Shown here: one piece after another, positions 1-11,263 of the stretch | Layout of the letters: each line of letters opens with the position of its first letter | Numbering within the stretch: position 1 is the first letter of the stretch | NCBI GenBank assembly: GCA_951799445.1 | Contig: OX637287.1 | Coordinates: 37,415,724 to 37,479,723, forward strand | Reading direction: 5' to 3' | DNA: 64,000 nucleotides | Source: Pseudisothecium myosuroides | Lineage: Eukaryota > Streptophyta > Bryopsida > Hypnales > Lembophyllaceae | Notes under the pieces: generated by a model | Told to the model about the DNA's origin: nothing | What the model saw: only the letters and a program-made list of their open reading frames with translations | Databases searched by the model: none | Program-made: the position numbers and the translations under genes

Positions 1-68
1 ATTTTTTGGGGCTAAAATTCACTTTAAGAGTGAATAGCAAGAAATGTAGAAAATACACTATAAGGGGA

Positions 69-497
69 ATTCATAGGTTAAGCATCTTCTTCTTTAGAAA
101 AATCAATAGTGATATCCTAATGAAGGAATTTGCAATACTATTTATTGAAAATGTACTCAAACAACTTACTTTAAAAAAAAGTATTGGATGAAAAAACTTA
201 GACTATCTTGGATGAAAAAAATTAGATTGTTAATTAAATAATTATAAGATAGAAGGAAAAACTAAATTTTTAATAGCTCTTAAATGAATTTGAATCATAG
301 GTTAAGCATCTTGTTCTTAGAAATATTAATACTGATGCCCTAATGAGAAAATTTGCAATACTATTTATTGAAAATGTACTCAAACAACTTAAAAGAAAAT
401 ATTGGATGAAAAAGCTTAGACTATCTTGGATGAAAAAAATTAGATTGTTAAATAAATAATTATAAAATAGAGGGAAAAACTAAATTGTTAATAGCTC
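69..497. repeat. Imperfect tandem duplication of about 220 bp
   Basis: The segment starting near 69 ('attcataggttaagcatctt') is repeated from about 292. Shared features in the same order are 'ttgcaatactatttattgaa', 'gtactcaaacaactt', 'ttagactatcttggatgaaa' and 'ttaatagctc'. It lies within the decayed family L element, so it is probably an internal duplication of that copy. Confidence 0.85.
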
Positions 498-619
498 GAA
501 TTTGGAATTGAAACATATGAATCCCAATAGTGAGACTGTTCTACCAAACAAACTAAAACCTACGAAGAACTTTTGTTTATAAAAATTGTGAAAATTGAGT
601 TCAAAAAAAAAATCCATTA

Positions 620-1684
620 GGGTGATTGCAAGAAAGACCTGCCGATTTTGTCACATTAGAGTTGTCTCTTGCTATGACTTTTGAATTATTAACTCAATTC
701 CAAAAACAAAAAATAGAAAGTTTAGATATGTTGAGTATAATTATATCCCTTATTTTTCAAAAAAATTAAAAATCATTTAATATTTAAAATTCAATTTTCC
801 TAATTTGTCACACTTTCAAGTTTGGAGGTTTTGAATACTATTGAGTGGTTTAATTTAATGATTTTCAGTTGAAATTTCTAAGGTACATTTCTATAGTAGG
901 CATACATAACCTTACCAAAGGGCATCTAGAAATACATTATTTTATGTCCTCCACATCTGTGCAAAGAGGCCTCTGTTGCGCACGCACTTGTGAACAATAG
1001 AAATGGTTTTGACCTCATTTTTTTGGTTGAAACTCATCACTAGAAAGTCCTCCCAAATCGCCAATTTTTAGTTTTTTTTACAATTGTTTTTCCTATTTAT
1101 TACAAATTAAAACGTCAAAGTATGTATTTTCTTGCCACAATTCTATGTCTGAGAATATGTCCCAAAAAATACATACTTTGACGTTTTAATTTGTAATAAA
1201 TAGGAAAAAAAATTATAAAAAGAAATAAAAATTGGCCATTTGGGAGGACTTTCTAGTGATGAGTTTCAACCAAAAAAATGAGGTCAAAACCATTTCTATT
1301 GTTTACAAGTGCGCGCGCAATAGAAGCCTCTTTGCACAGATGTGGAGGACATAAAATAATGTATTTTTAGATGCCCTTTGGTAGGAACATGTTTTCCTAC
1401 CATAGAAATGTACCATAGAAAATTCAACTGAAAATCATTAATCTAAGCCGCTCAATAGTATTCAAAACCCCTAAATTTGAAAGTGTGATAAATTAGAGAA
1501 ATTGAATTTAAATATTAAATGATTTTTTAATTTTTTGAAAAATAAGGGATATAACTACACTTAAGATATCTAGAAACAATTTTTTTGTTTTTGGCATTGG
1601 ATTCATAATTTAAAAGTTATAGCAAAGGACAACCTTGTTCTGCCAAATGTGACAAAAAACTACAGGTCTTTCTTGCAATCACCC
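620..1684. mobile_element. FB1 foldback element, about 1.07 kb, nearly full-length inverted repeat
   Basis: The left half (620 to about 1115) is repeated inverted in the right half (about 1165 to 1684). The ends are GGGTGATTGCAAGAAAGACC and its reverse complement. The arms meet near 1150 around a copy of 'aatacatactttgacgtttt' and its complement. The flanks carry ATTA directly before 620 and directly after 1684, consistent with a 4-bp target duplication. No long open frame is present, so this is a non-autonomous palindromic element. Related copies are at 10,535-11,263 and a right end is at 2,491. The superfamily is not assigned. Confidence 0.82.
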
Positions 1685-2229
1685 ATTATTATTTTCCTCC
1701 ATAATTGTCCAAAAAACAAGATGTTGTATAACTTTCACATCACTAATCTAAATGGAATCAATCAAAGTTCTCCTTGTAGACAAAAATATAAGCTATGAAA
1801 ATTAAAATTCTAAAACTATTATTTCAAGTCTTTCTTGTTGTTTTTGTCGGCCATCTAACTCCATTTTGTACCTTCCGATGGCATAATTTTTGCACTTTGG
1901 CACCAATTGAAATAAAAATTACATTCCCAAAAAGGTAATGTGTTTTTCAAGAATTTTTTTAAAATCACACTAAAAATTGAGATTATATAAATCCACCCAA
2001 ACTTACATTTGTCCCCCATAGAGACAATGGTGACATAGCTAATTTCAATTTGTAATATAGCTAATACTAGAGGCATGTATAGTTACTATAATACATTTTT
2101 GGTACTCTATGTATACCATGCCATTTTACAAAATTGTTAATGCAACAAACATGTATTATAGACATACTTATTAAAGTAGTGTGGTGTACATAGAATACCT
2201 TGTAGGTGACATTCTCAAATACCAATTGT

Positions 2230-2491
2230 TAGCTTCAAATTTTCTTTTGGATCCAAAACAAAACTAGAAAATTCCAAATTGTTTGGAATGACATCAATCA
2301 AAAATATTTTAAAAATAGGAATTCAATTTGGATAAATAAGAAAAAAAATTATTCAATGTGTATAATAGCCTCATGTACCTTAGGTAAGAATTTGGGATCC
2401 TTTTGAGGAAAAATTGCAAAATTATAATCCTAAAACATATTGCCCAACAAAGTGTGATGCAAAATAGTACAAATGTTTTTTGCAATCACCC
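2230..2491. mobile_element. FB1 right-end fragment
   Basis: The segment ends in 'tagtacaaatgttttttgcaatcaccc', matching the right end of the FB1 copy at 11,263 ('tagtacaagtgtttcatgca'). The preceding 200 bp share short blocks with 11,090-11,250, such as 'gtgtata.tag' and 'taccttg.gta'. No left partner was found, so it is truncated. Confidence 0.5.
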
Positions 2492-3095
2492 ACAATTTTA
2501 ATGAGCTTGGTTTACATTCAAGTTCGCTTGCAACTGTGTAAATGGAGTAGTGGGGAGGGATAAGCCCATGCTCAAGATTACATGTGATCTACATTCTAAA
2601 ATTCTTATTTTTATCGCTTGAAAGACAATCATAGTAGAAGGTATTATTTTGAATGTGAAAAAAATGTACTATTGAGAGGGAATGATATAGTTAGACGAAA
2701 TGATACCGTGGCAAGTATGCAAGATATTTTAAAATGTCATTGAAGAGAAGATCATATTAAAGAGGTATGAACTCGTGTAAAGTAGAAACACCTAAATGCG
2801 TCATTTTTTGATCTCCAACACCTAAAAAATGGGCTAAAGTGAACATTTCTTGACTCAAAATCAACACAACTTTTAAGATGCAACTAATGAGAGGTGAGGA
2901 GTTTTTTGAAGCAACCAATGAAAGGTAATGCGTTTCGTGCTTCAAGGCCGTGTCCATTCAAGGTGAGTCTAGTTTACATACATACTACCCTATCATTTTT
3001 CAGATCATCTTAACTTTGAAAATTTGTAAAATATTACTTGAGCATCATAAAATTTATGAAACCACTTGCGTTGCACATCTCTTCAGTTTGTTAAT

Positions 3096-3176
3096 CACAA
3101 GGGAAGTAGGAGCTGTTAGCATGTGGGAATTGTCCAATTTTCTCCACATGCGATAACCCCTCCTACTTCCCCTGTG
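3096..3176. mobile_element. 81-bp hairpin MITE
   Basis: This is a nearly perfect palindrome. CACAAGGGAAGTAGGAGCTG and 'gcatgtgg' at the left are mirrored by 'ccacatgc' and CTCCTACTTCCCCTGTG at the right, separated by about 20 bp. It shares its terminus (CACAGGGGAAGTAG) with the hairpin at 3,509-3,681, so it is a repeated family rather than a chance palindrome. Confidence 0.7.
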
Positions 3177-3508
3177 AATAATCTCATTCAATTTTTGTGT
3201 CCCTTGACCTGTGAGTTAGTGGGATCATCAAAAGTGTTGCTTTTCTATGTGTTTCTACCTTTGACCGAGTAGACCGCCCTTGGCAATACCCTAGGCTCAG
3301 GTCAAATTCGTTAAAAAATAATTCAAAATATAAATAAATATGACATGTAACAAAATTTTCAAAAATTAGAACGTGACATACTTGAAATGTGAAAAAATAT
3401 TAATGGAAATAACTTCAATCCTAAAGCTTGCATGATTCCGTTGCAAAGCCAAATTTGAGTCTCTATAGTATAAAGATTGAGGACCTTTTCGTAAAGTTGA
3501 AAATTCTA

Positions 3509-3681
3509 CACAGGGGAAGTAGAAGAAGTTACCATGTGGGATTAATGGATTCCATGTGGGAGAAATTTGACCATTCCCACCTGGTAACCTCTTCTACTTC
3601 CCTTGTGCTTGGTTACCAAGAAGTTACCAAGTGGGAATGGCCAAATTTCTCCCACATGGTAACCTCTTCTACTTCCCCTGT
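3509..3681. mobile_element. Compound hairpin MITE, same family as 3,096-3,176
   Basis: CACAGGGGAAGTAGAAGAAG at the left is mirrored twice. One mirror is at about 3,580-3,607 ('ggtaacctcttctacttccc'); the other is at 3,655-3,681 and ends CCCCTGTA. The internal 'accatgtgggagaaatttg' also recurs inverted. This suggests one hairpin inserted beside or into another, or an internal arm duplication. Confidence 0.65.
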
Positions 3682-3779
3682 ACTAAATCTAGTTGACGAA
3701 AGGGAATTTCTTGCAAAAAGAAAAGATTTTGAATGGGGTCATATGAATCTGACCCAAACGTCATAACATTGTTTACCTT

Positions 3780-4550
3780 TGCAAGGGGGGTCCCTTTTGC
3801 TTTCCCCAAATGCGGGAGTCCCCCTGCCAAGGAACTTCCCAGGTACAGTGAAGTTAATATTACAATAAGCCTGACAAAAGTGAAGTGAACAAGGAAAGCG
3901 CATGATTTGTCCAATTCGTGACAACCAGCGCAGACTCCAATTACCTTCACCAAGCGAATTGGATGTCTGGGATTATAATGTAATGCCCGCCCAGGCATCC
4001 CGATACCCGGGGGATTATCCCTTCTCTGTCAGGGAAGGAACCCCCCCAGTTAACAATGTTATGGAAGTCTGAAGGCAAGATGGGTAACGCCCTGCTGCTC
4101 GGGTTACAGTGGTTCGAGAGGATCTACCACTGCAAGCCGCTTTAAGAGCCGCTGCAGTTGCCATTTCAGTACGTGTGCAACTGTGCATGCGAGTTTGCCG
4201 TTGCAACTGGACTGATGCTCGTTGATAGAAACTTGGAACTTGTAGACTACGGTGGGTTTGCACTCCACGTGCTGTGGCCTCTCTTGCACGACAGTCGAGA
4301 GATTCACGGGGAGGACACTACAGTACTGTAATTGCGAGTTGCGACTACCTGCCCGATGCATGCCGACTATAAACAGACGTCGGCCAGTTCACGATCTTGC
4401 CATCGCCGTTCAATCGCCGTTCAGTTACTGCAAACAGTCGATTCCCCGAAAGACTCCTCGGCTCCACCATTGATCCGGAAGTTCGGAACTCCAGTCTAGC
4501 GACACTGCAGCAGCGAGTAGGTGAAAGCGAGTCGATGACTACACGAGTTT
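3780..4550. other. GC-rich island of unknown nature
   Basis: Base composition rises sharply here against AT-rich flanks. Several short frames are open on both strands, but none resembles a protein family I know, and their overlap on opposite strands is what GC-rich non-coding DNA gives. It could be a fragment of an element like the GC-rich piggyBac transposon at 32.8-38.7 kb, or a degraded gene or promoter. No terminal repeats were found. Confidence 0.3.
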
Positions 4551-4837
4551 TTTATATTTTAAAATAATGTGAAACAATCGATGGGCAATTTCGACGATGT
4601 GACATTTTAACCATGTAGGACAAGTATAGAGTTTAGAACGGGCGTTTTGAAACATCTAGGATGTATATAGATTTCTGAACAGCCATTTTGGATTGTGAAA
4701 GCGCCAATGTTCAGTAAAACCGCCATTTTAATGAAATTGACCATATCAATGGTTGTTTTGATTGAATGGAAGGAACCCCATTGCTCTTTGAAAAGTTGCA
4801 TGTACAGCAGCCAATTTTGGGTTTGGGGCGAGGATAG

Positions 4838-5099
4838 GGTCGAGCTTATAGTTGTGTGACAAGCCTCTTGCGGAGGTAAAGCCAGGGGTGAATGTAAGAA
4901 AAAAAAGACCCCCTATTTTGTGCCATCTCTAGGGTATGTTCTAGACCTCTCCCAACTAATTTGTGGTCTCTGATTGCAAATACAAATTCAAAATTTGCAA
5001 ATTTTATCATGCCTTGCAAATACAAAATTCTTGTGTTTTTCTAAAGATAAAATGGGGGGGGGCTCGCAAGAGGCTCGTTGTACAACTATAAGCTCGACC
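4838..5099. mobile_element. hAT-like MITE, 262 bp
   Basis: Terminal inverted repeats of about 34 bp begin GGTCGAGCTTATAGTTGT and reach GCCTCTTGCG, with a few mismatches between arms. The flanks are GAGGATAG and GGGGATAA, an imperfect 8-bp repeat (6 of 8), as expected for an old hAT-type target duplication. No coding capacity. Confidence 0.75.
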
Positions 5100-5501
5100 G
5101 GGGATAAAGCGACTTGCACCATGGAATAAGCAAATAAGGAAAAAATGTATAGAATCATTCACATGTCTATAGCTACTCGCAAATTTGTTTATTAGTAATA
5201 CCTTTCATTCAAATATAGGCAAATCTAGTAATTTATTTAGAAGGAATTCCTGACTTCTTCCTATTTTTTCAAACATTTTCCTTAGTGTTCAAGGAGCCAG
5301 TGCCAAAATCAAGTAAGATTTTGACAAAAATTTCACCTAATAAAAATTGGTTGCTACAAGTTGGGTGATCAAATAGGTATCATGGAAGTTGGATGCAAGA
5401 GGAATCGGTTGGGTTTCAAATTACTGCCAAACTGTAGGTGAGCTTGATTGATTTGTCCTAACAGTATGTACGACACTGATTTACCAAAGTCATACTATAT
5501 T

Positions 5502-5815
5502 TGGCACAGTCCTAGTATGGGGGGTCCCGGATATCCAGACCCCCTGGATCTAATCGCACCCGCTCTGCAGCCAAGTCGGGAGTCTTCCGAAGTATTCTTG
5601 GAAAGCTTTGGCAGACTTCCCCAGATTTATTGGCAAACTGCAGCTTCTAAAATGGAAGCCGATTCTCTGTTGAAATTCTAATTTCTCAAGTCCCTCTCAA
5701 AGTCTCTCCTTGTTTGAAGTCTCACTCATTGCATTTTAGTAGCTTACTACCTCTAAATTGTGGAGGGTCCATGATCTGGACATCGGGGACCCCCCATACT
5801 GTCTAGGACCGTGCC
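5502..5815. mobile_element. MITE, 314 bp, with 7-bp target duplication
   Basis: The left end 'tggcacagtcctag.tatgg' with 'ggggtccc' is mirrored at the right by 'gggacccccc' and 'ctaggaccgtgcc'. Perfect 7-bp direct repeats CTATATT flank it (5,495-5,501 and 5,816-5,822). TSD length and inverted ends suggest a hAT- or P-like non-autonomous element. The small plus-strand frame over its left half is not a gene. Confidence 0.78.
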
Positions 5816-5819
5816 CTAT

Positions 5820-6441
5820 ATTGAATCAATGCAATTGAAATATTATTGTATTATACAAATTTCCATGAAAATAAAATCTTCGTGACGACACTAATTTTCT
5901 AGGTGACGCTAATTCCCTCCTCTCTACTAGCAGAAATCAGTGGAGCTGGAATTCGGAGTTTTTGTGTTCTGGCGTGTGAATGAGACTTTTGAGTGTTCTT
6001 GCAAAGTTCTTCAGTTATCTGCAGCAGTTTAGGGTTTCGTTTCCCAGGGGGCAGTGTGTGCAGGAGTGGGTGATTGGCGTTGATGCAAAGTCTCTGAGAG
6101 GTTAAGTTATCATGTGTGTGCAGACATTCAGATATCATGGTCGTGATAGCAGGTCAAAACACAAATCTGGCCACACTGGCCAGGTCTGAACAACATTCAC
6201 GCAAGGGTTGCTTCTACGACTGCGCGTCCAAGTTCAAGCTCAAAATAGAAAGTCTACCTTTCGAAACCGATACGGTGCTCTCAGCCTCTCACCCACAATT
6301 GCCATTCATTGAGCACGGCAGACTCGAATTTGGATGAAGAAACAACGTGTTTTTTATGCTGTAAGAAAGAGATTGAAGTCAAGTTGAAGTAGAAGTAAAA
6401 CAGTTTTGGCCCAAAAATGAAGAAATATTCACTTCCAAAGT
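5820..6441. other. Intergenic sequence, nothing recognised
   Basis: Short frames only, with no homology I recognise and no terminal repeats. Composition is slightly richer in GC at 5,900-6,340 than in the flanks. Confidence 0.5.
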
Positions 6442-6640
6442 TTAACCCTTGAACGTCGGGCTAGTGACCATGGAAATCATCCCTTTTGGCACTGGATGAC
6501 ATCATTAACTTTGAAAAAACCAAAAGTGCTCACTATTGTCCATGATCTCCCCTTTCCACCAAATTTTGAGGATGAATAGTTGCACTTCTATCTTACACAA
6601 CTTGACTCTCTTTCATTCATCAACCAAATAGATGATAGTA
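6442..6640 (+). mobile_element. Short TTAA MITE (family S), right end lost
   Basis: It starts TTAACCCTTGAACGTCGGGC, followed by the family S landmarks 'ggaaatcatcc', 'gtgctca', 'ctccc.tttccac', 'gaggatgaatagttgca' and 'ttctatctt'. The first 14 bases equal the terminus of the autonomous piggyBac element (TTAACCCTTGAACG). The 3' terminus and its TTAA are not recognisable. Confidence 0.75.
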
Positions 6641-7631
6641 AAGTCACCCATAATCAAGCACATACACGTATTAAAAAGAATGTAATGAGCAGGAGTCACA
6701 TAATGACACAATCATGCTCAATGAATTCTTCCAAAGGATTTCTTTAGTCAAATTAATAGGCAATATGATAAAAAAAATTTAACCAAATGTCCTATATTAG
6801 AATACAATACTGTTGTACGTACCTTTTCAATTTTGGCAAAAAATTAATTGTTTTTGAAGGAATTTGTAATTTCAAGAAATTATAATGATAATTACCAAAA
6901 ATCTTGAAAATTGTTAGCACCTATTGCCCAAATCCAAATCATTCAAACCATTTTGAACACACTTTCAATTAACCTGATCACAATTGAAGGTATGAAAACA
7001 AATTTAACTTGATTTTCTTACAATTGCTAAAATGAAAGGAAGTTTTATTTGATTCATCATATAATTTTTTAATAATGAAACCATATATACTTGTAGCCAA
7101 AGGTTAACTTGAAGTATCATTACCTATATTGTTGAGCCTTTATAATAGCGGTAATCAATGTAAATGATTACTTGGAGAGGATACTAGTAATATAGTACAC
7201 CAGAAGGAAATGATCATATAGAGACGACACCAATAGTAAATAGTAGCACACGTATACTGCCAACTATGTGGTATTTAGTAGCACATTGTATTGGATACTT
7301 GTACAACTACCTAATATTTTATTAATTCAACATTTTGGATGATGAAATATGTTGAAATCCCTTTTTAATTGCCAAAGTTGAAAAATTAAATTTTATTAAA
7401 TATTCAACAAAGTTTGCCAAAATTGAAAAGGTACTGCAATACTCAAATCAAATAGGGCAGTCTTACAAGGGCTAAAAATGTTATTTACTACACCTAGCCA
7501 TTTCAGAGTTGTTTGTCTTTCATTTATAGGATTTGAATAAATTTCTTAAATGTCATCCTTTTGAAGTCTTCATACCTTCCATATAGCCATTTTATAATGA
7601 GTTACAAAATTTCAGTGAATTTTTTTATTAA

Positions 7632-8556
7632 CCCCTAAAGGACCAACATGCGTTTTTTGGCAACATAGAAATTTTGGGCAGGTACATGTGACTGGAGATT
7701 TGCATATTTTGGGTTGAAATTTTGTAGAAGGTGGGAACGAGGAATATCTTTCATATGCACCAAATTTCATAACATTTGGAAATACGAGTCAAAAGTTATT
7801 GCATGATATGTAGTTTGTTTCTCAACTCAGGCAGTCCGGGCAGATCTGAAAAAATCACTTTTTTCAAAAATAAAAATTTGAAATTGGTTTATTAGATTTA
7901 TATATCCGTGGAAAGATTTGAATCACTCCATTTTGATCAATGAGTCAAACGTTATGAGGATTTTTAGTTTGCGGGCAATTATGGATTGGCTACTCTAAAA
8001 TAAACCTTTGAAGTCGTTTATTTCACTCAATTTTCAATATTTTTCAAAAAAATAAAATTTGTAGGATGTAGACTATTTATTACAACATTTCAACCATTGG
8101 GATTGGCATTTTTCAATTCCATAATTAACTTCTTCACAATTTAGTGTTTTGAACCATTCTCTACTTCTTTCTATTTATAATTTTTTTCCTATATGTTGTA
8201 CAATTCCAAATGATCTGAAAATTTTCAAGCATGTAGCCAACTTGCTCTAAAGAATGAATCCAGAGAAGCACAACTATTTTGGAATTTTTTTCATAATAAT
8301 ATGACCTTGTGAAGTGCAGCTGCCCGATTTTTTGCAAAGCCAAAAAAAGGACTTTTGCCACTTCAAATGCTAATATCTTGCAATCTACACGATGGAAATT
8401 TCTGAATTTTTTTCGAATATTCTCAAACCATAGTACTAGAAGATCCTACGGTTACATGTGTCCAAAAATGATCTTTTTTCAAAAATTTCGTACTTGTACT
8501 AGAAATGGCAATTTTGGAACATTTTTGGTGAGAACATAGTCAAAGAACTTTAGGGG
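7632..8556 (-). mobile_element. Family L TTAA element, 925 bp
   Basis: It is bounded by TTAA at 7,628-7,631 and 8,557-8,560. The left end reads CCCCTAAAGGACCAAC and the right end, reverse complemented, reads CCCCTAAAGTTCTTTG. Internal blocks such as 'atatcttgcaatct' and 'gatcctacggtt' are shared with the copy at 52,622-53,542 in the same orientation. No coding capacity: a non-autonomous element with piggyBac-type target choice. Confidence 0.8.
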
Positions 8557-9237
8557 TTAAATAGTATTTTTGAGAAGTGCTTCTTGAGCCTATAACAATT
8601 TCAATTGAAGTTCATTGAGGCTGGGATAAATAAAAATTACATATATTTTATACTTGTTGATTAAAAAAATTCTTATCCCTTGACTATTTCCACACTCTTG
8701 AAAGATAAATGGAGAAAATTTTCTTCTTATTGGTATTTTAACTTTGCTTTCATTAGAACTTACACGCCACCAATTAGAATATATCTCCTCAGCTTCTTAA
8801 CTATATTGATCTCTTTACTTCTTTCTTTTATACATGGTCACTTTTCTAAATTTAAACAAAAATTAGGACCACCTTCTTTTTAAACAAAGAAAATTACCTT
8901 GAAAATTTTTGTGGTTTCCTTTGGATCTTCATTCTTAAATAGTAGTAAGTTACAGGGTTGTTAAACCAATAAGGTTTCTAAAATGATCCAAAGGTAGGCA
9001 CAGTGATCATTCAAGATCATATATGCATATCTATGGTACTTGTCTGAAGTCATTTTTCAAAAGAATTGAGGCATTTACACATGGCATGCATTTACATTCT
9101 AAAGTAATGTCAGTGGATACATTCGAACCATTTCAGAACCATATTGATTTTCAAATTGTTGCAACATTTGCACAAACACAAGTTGCACATTGTAATAATT
9201 TATTTTATCTGCTAAATGAAAATTTGGATGAAATTTT

Positions 9238-9935
9238 AAAACCTCTATAAGACCAAGGCCATTTTTCTATCAAAACCACTCAAAATTGCCATTTTTGTGC
9301 GTTCATCCAAGAAAACAAAAAAGATATGTGATTAGAATCTAACTATAGGATCTTGTACTTTACTTGTTTGAGATCAACTGATAAAAATTCATGAAGCTTG
9401 CAATTTCTAATGACTTTGACCACCATTTGTGGAATTTTTTTTATTGAAGAATTGAGTTGAAAGTCTAGGAAAAAAATTCCAAAAAACACACACTCAATTT
9501 TCATTCTTTAAAAAATTATTAAGTAGAAATAGGTCCAAGATTGAGCAAAAAAATAAATCTTTAATAGCTCTAAGATGGGATCGAAATACAATAATACCAA
9601 TGGTGAGATTGTTCTAGCACGAAAATTTAACTTTTTCAAGAATTTTATTTTTTGAAAAGTTGTAAAAATTGCATTTAGAAATGAATCCTATAAGTTATTT
9701 TCTCAAGAAGATGCTTAGATTGCCTTAAAAACAAGATTGTTTATAATTTTCACACCCCTAATCCAAATGGAATGAATCAAAGATTCACATGTAGACAAAA
9801 ACAAGATCTATAAAAATAAAAAAATTTAAATTATTTCAAGTTTTTGGAGATTTTTTTTTCTGCCCTGCAACATAAAAATTATATTTAAGATGGCTTAATT
9901 TTTGCTTTCAAGCACTAATTGAAATAAAAATTATG
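9238..9935 (+). mobile_element. Family L element, right end missing
   Basis: It begins 'cctctataagaccaaggcc', a decayed version of CCCCTAAAGGACCAAGGC. It then follows the 30,197 copy block by block ('ggatcttgtacttta', 'tgactttgac', 'aggtccaagattga', 'accaatggtgagattgttct', 'aacaagattgt', 'gcactaattgaaataaaaatta'). It stops at a TA-dinucleotide tract next to the LINE fragment. Confidence 0.65.
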
Positions 9936-9936
9936 T

Positions 9937-9962
9937 ATATATATATATACACATATATATTT
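9937..9962. repeat. TA-rich microsatellite at LINE 3' junction
   Basis: Alternating ta tract interrupted by 'cacat', at the junction between the family L copy and the LINE 3' region. It may have grown from the LINE tail or target site. Confidence 0.6.
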
Positions 9963-10261
9963 ATTTATTTTGAAACACATGGACAAATTCCATTGAAAAA
10001 AAGGAACAAGTAGACAGAACCAAAGGACCACATCCTCGGCAAAGATCTTTACATTTTCTAAAACATTTTCTATAGCACCTTTTTAAAAAGAATAGCAACC
10101 AACCCATGGCGAAAGAAAGCAAGTCCAAGGAAGGACCATGATAGTAGGCAAAGTCTACTATCAAAGACCCCAAGCCCCAAGGAAGATCCTTGCCACTTCA
10201 GTTGAAACTGTCCATCTTAGGGTGAGCTAGTTTCCAATTCATTGATCTTAAGATGCGATCT

Positions 10262-10450
10262 CACTACAAGAGAAAGGGGTGTTTTAAGTAGTGTCCTAGA
10301 CATCACGTCTTTTAAGTAACGTCTTTTAAGTAAGTTTTTAAGTAAAATTTTACTAAAAAGATTGTCTTTTTAGTAAAATTTTACTTAAAAACTTACTTAA
10401 AAGACGTGATGTCTAGGACACTACTTAAAACACCCCTTTCTCTTGTAGTT
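10262..10450. mobile_element. CACTA-type foldback MITE
   Basis: The termini are CACTACAAGAGAAAGGGG and its complement, the classic CACTA(C)AAGA end. The whole 189 bp folds on itself, with 'gtgtcctagacatcacg' mirrored by 'cgtgatgtctaggacac' and a 'taagtaaaattttact' stem near the middle. A 3-bp TCT repeat flanks it (10,259-10,261 and 10,451-10,453), fitting CACTA biology. The last base is T instead of G. A near-identical copy is at 28,682. Confidence 0.9.
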
Positions 10451-10534
10451 TCTCTTGCCAAAAAAATTTGTTTGAAGCCACGTGTTATCAAAATGCTTGA
10501 GGAAGACATCTACTTTTTTAGGATATGAGGCGTA

Positions 10535-11263
10535 GGGTGATTGCACGAAACACCTGTACTATTTGTTGCGTTTTGCAATAGTACTCATAATTTTTTCTGG
10601 AGTACTTTAAAATTAGAAAATCAATTTTTTTAAAAGTTAAAAAATATGGCCAATGTATGCACCTTTAAGATGAAGGTAACCACCAAAAGAAATTCATTAA
10701 AAAATTCTCTAAGTAGGAGAACTAGAAAAGTGCCAAATCTTAAGAAAATACATACTTTGATGTTTTAATTAGTAGAAAATAGGAAAAAACTTAAATAAAA
10801 AAATTAAAAATTGGCCATTTGTGGCAACTCTATGGAGATGGTCATTCACACAAAAAACCACCAAAATAATTTTTTACATGCTTCAAAATGCTAGTAGAAA
10901 GGGACTCAATTTGTGGACTTCTACACCACACCTAATTAAGTATTTTTAGAATTCCTTTGGACAATAGCTACAAGTCTACTAGAAGACCATCTCTACCAAA
11001 TTTCAGCTCCAAATTCGTTTGTATGGGTACTAAATAGTACTAAACACCTCCAAATTGGCATTTGTGACATAATATCGGGGGCTATTATTAAATAGTAAAA
11101 CATTTTTTAAAAATTCCAAAAAAATATACAAGGTGTATAGTAGTCATCAGTACCTTGTCTATGAATTTTGAATTTGGAGTCAAAACCCAAGAATTATGGT
11201 CAAAAAACTAATCAGCACGAGACGTGTGACAGAAAATAGTACAAGTGTTTCATGCAATCACCC
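10535..11263. mobile_element. FB1 foldback element, 729 bp, inside the LINE
   Basis: The ends are GGGTGATTGCACGAAACACC and the near complement 'gtgtttcatgcaatcaccc'. CGTA flanks both sides (10,531-10,534 and 11,264-11,267), a 4-bp duplication like that of the 620-1684 copy. The interior contains 'aatacatactttgatgtttt' and 'attggccatttg', matching the centre of the first copy. It is less palindromic, so one arm has been rearranged. Confidence 0.8.

Larger units (their letters stand above)
1..2042 (+). mobile_element. Long TTAA-family (family L) element, decayed and split by a foldback insertion
   Basis: Non-coding sequence at 480-619 and 1685-2042 aligns by eye, in order, with the intact family L element at 30,197-31,119. 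Shared landmarks are 'ttaatagctc', 'aatcccaat.gtgag.ttgttct', the run beginning 'caaaaaacaagat', and the block 'attgaaataaaaattac' near the right end. The two halves are separated exactly by the foldback element at 620-1684. The left terminus is outside the window or lost, and the right terminus (about 2020-2042) is too diverged to show a clear TTAA. No coding potential is seen; the small open frames here are shadows. Confidence 0.55.
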
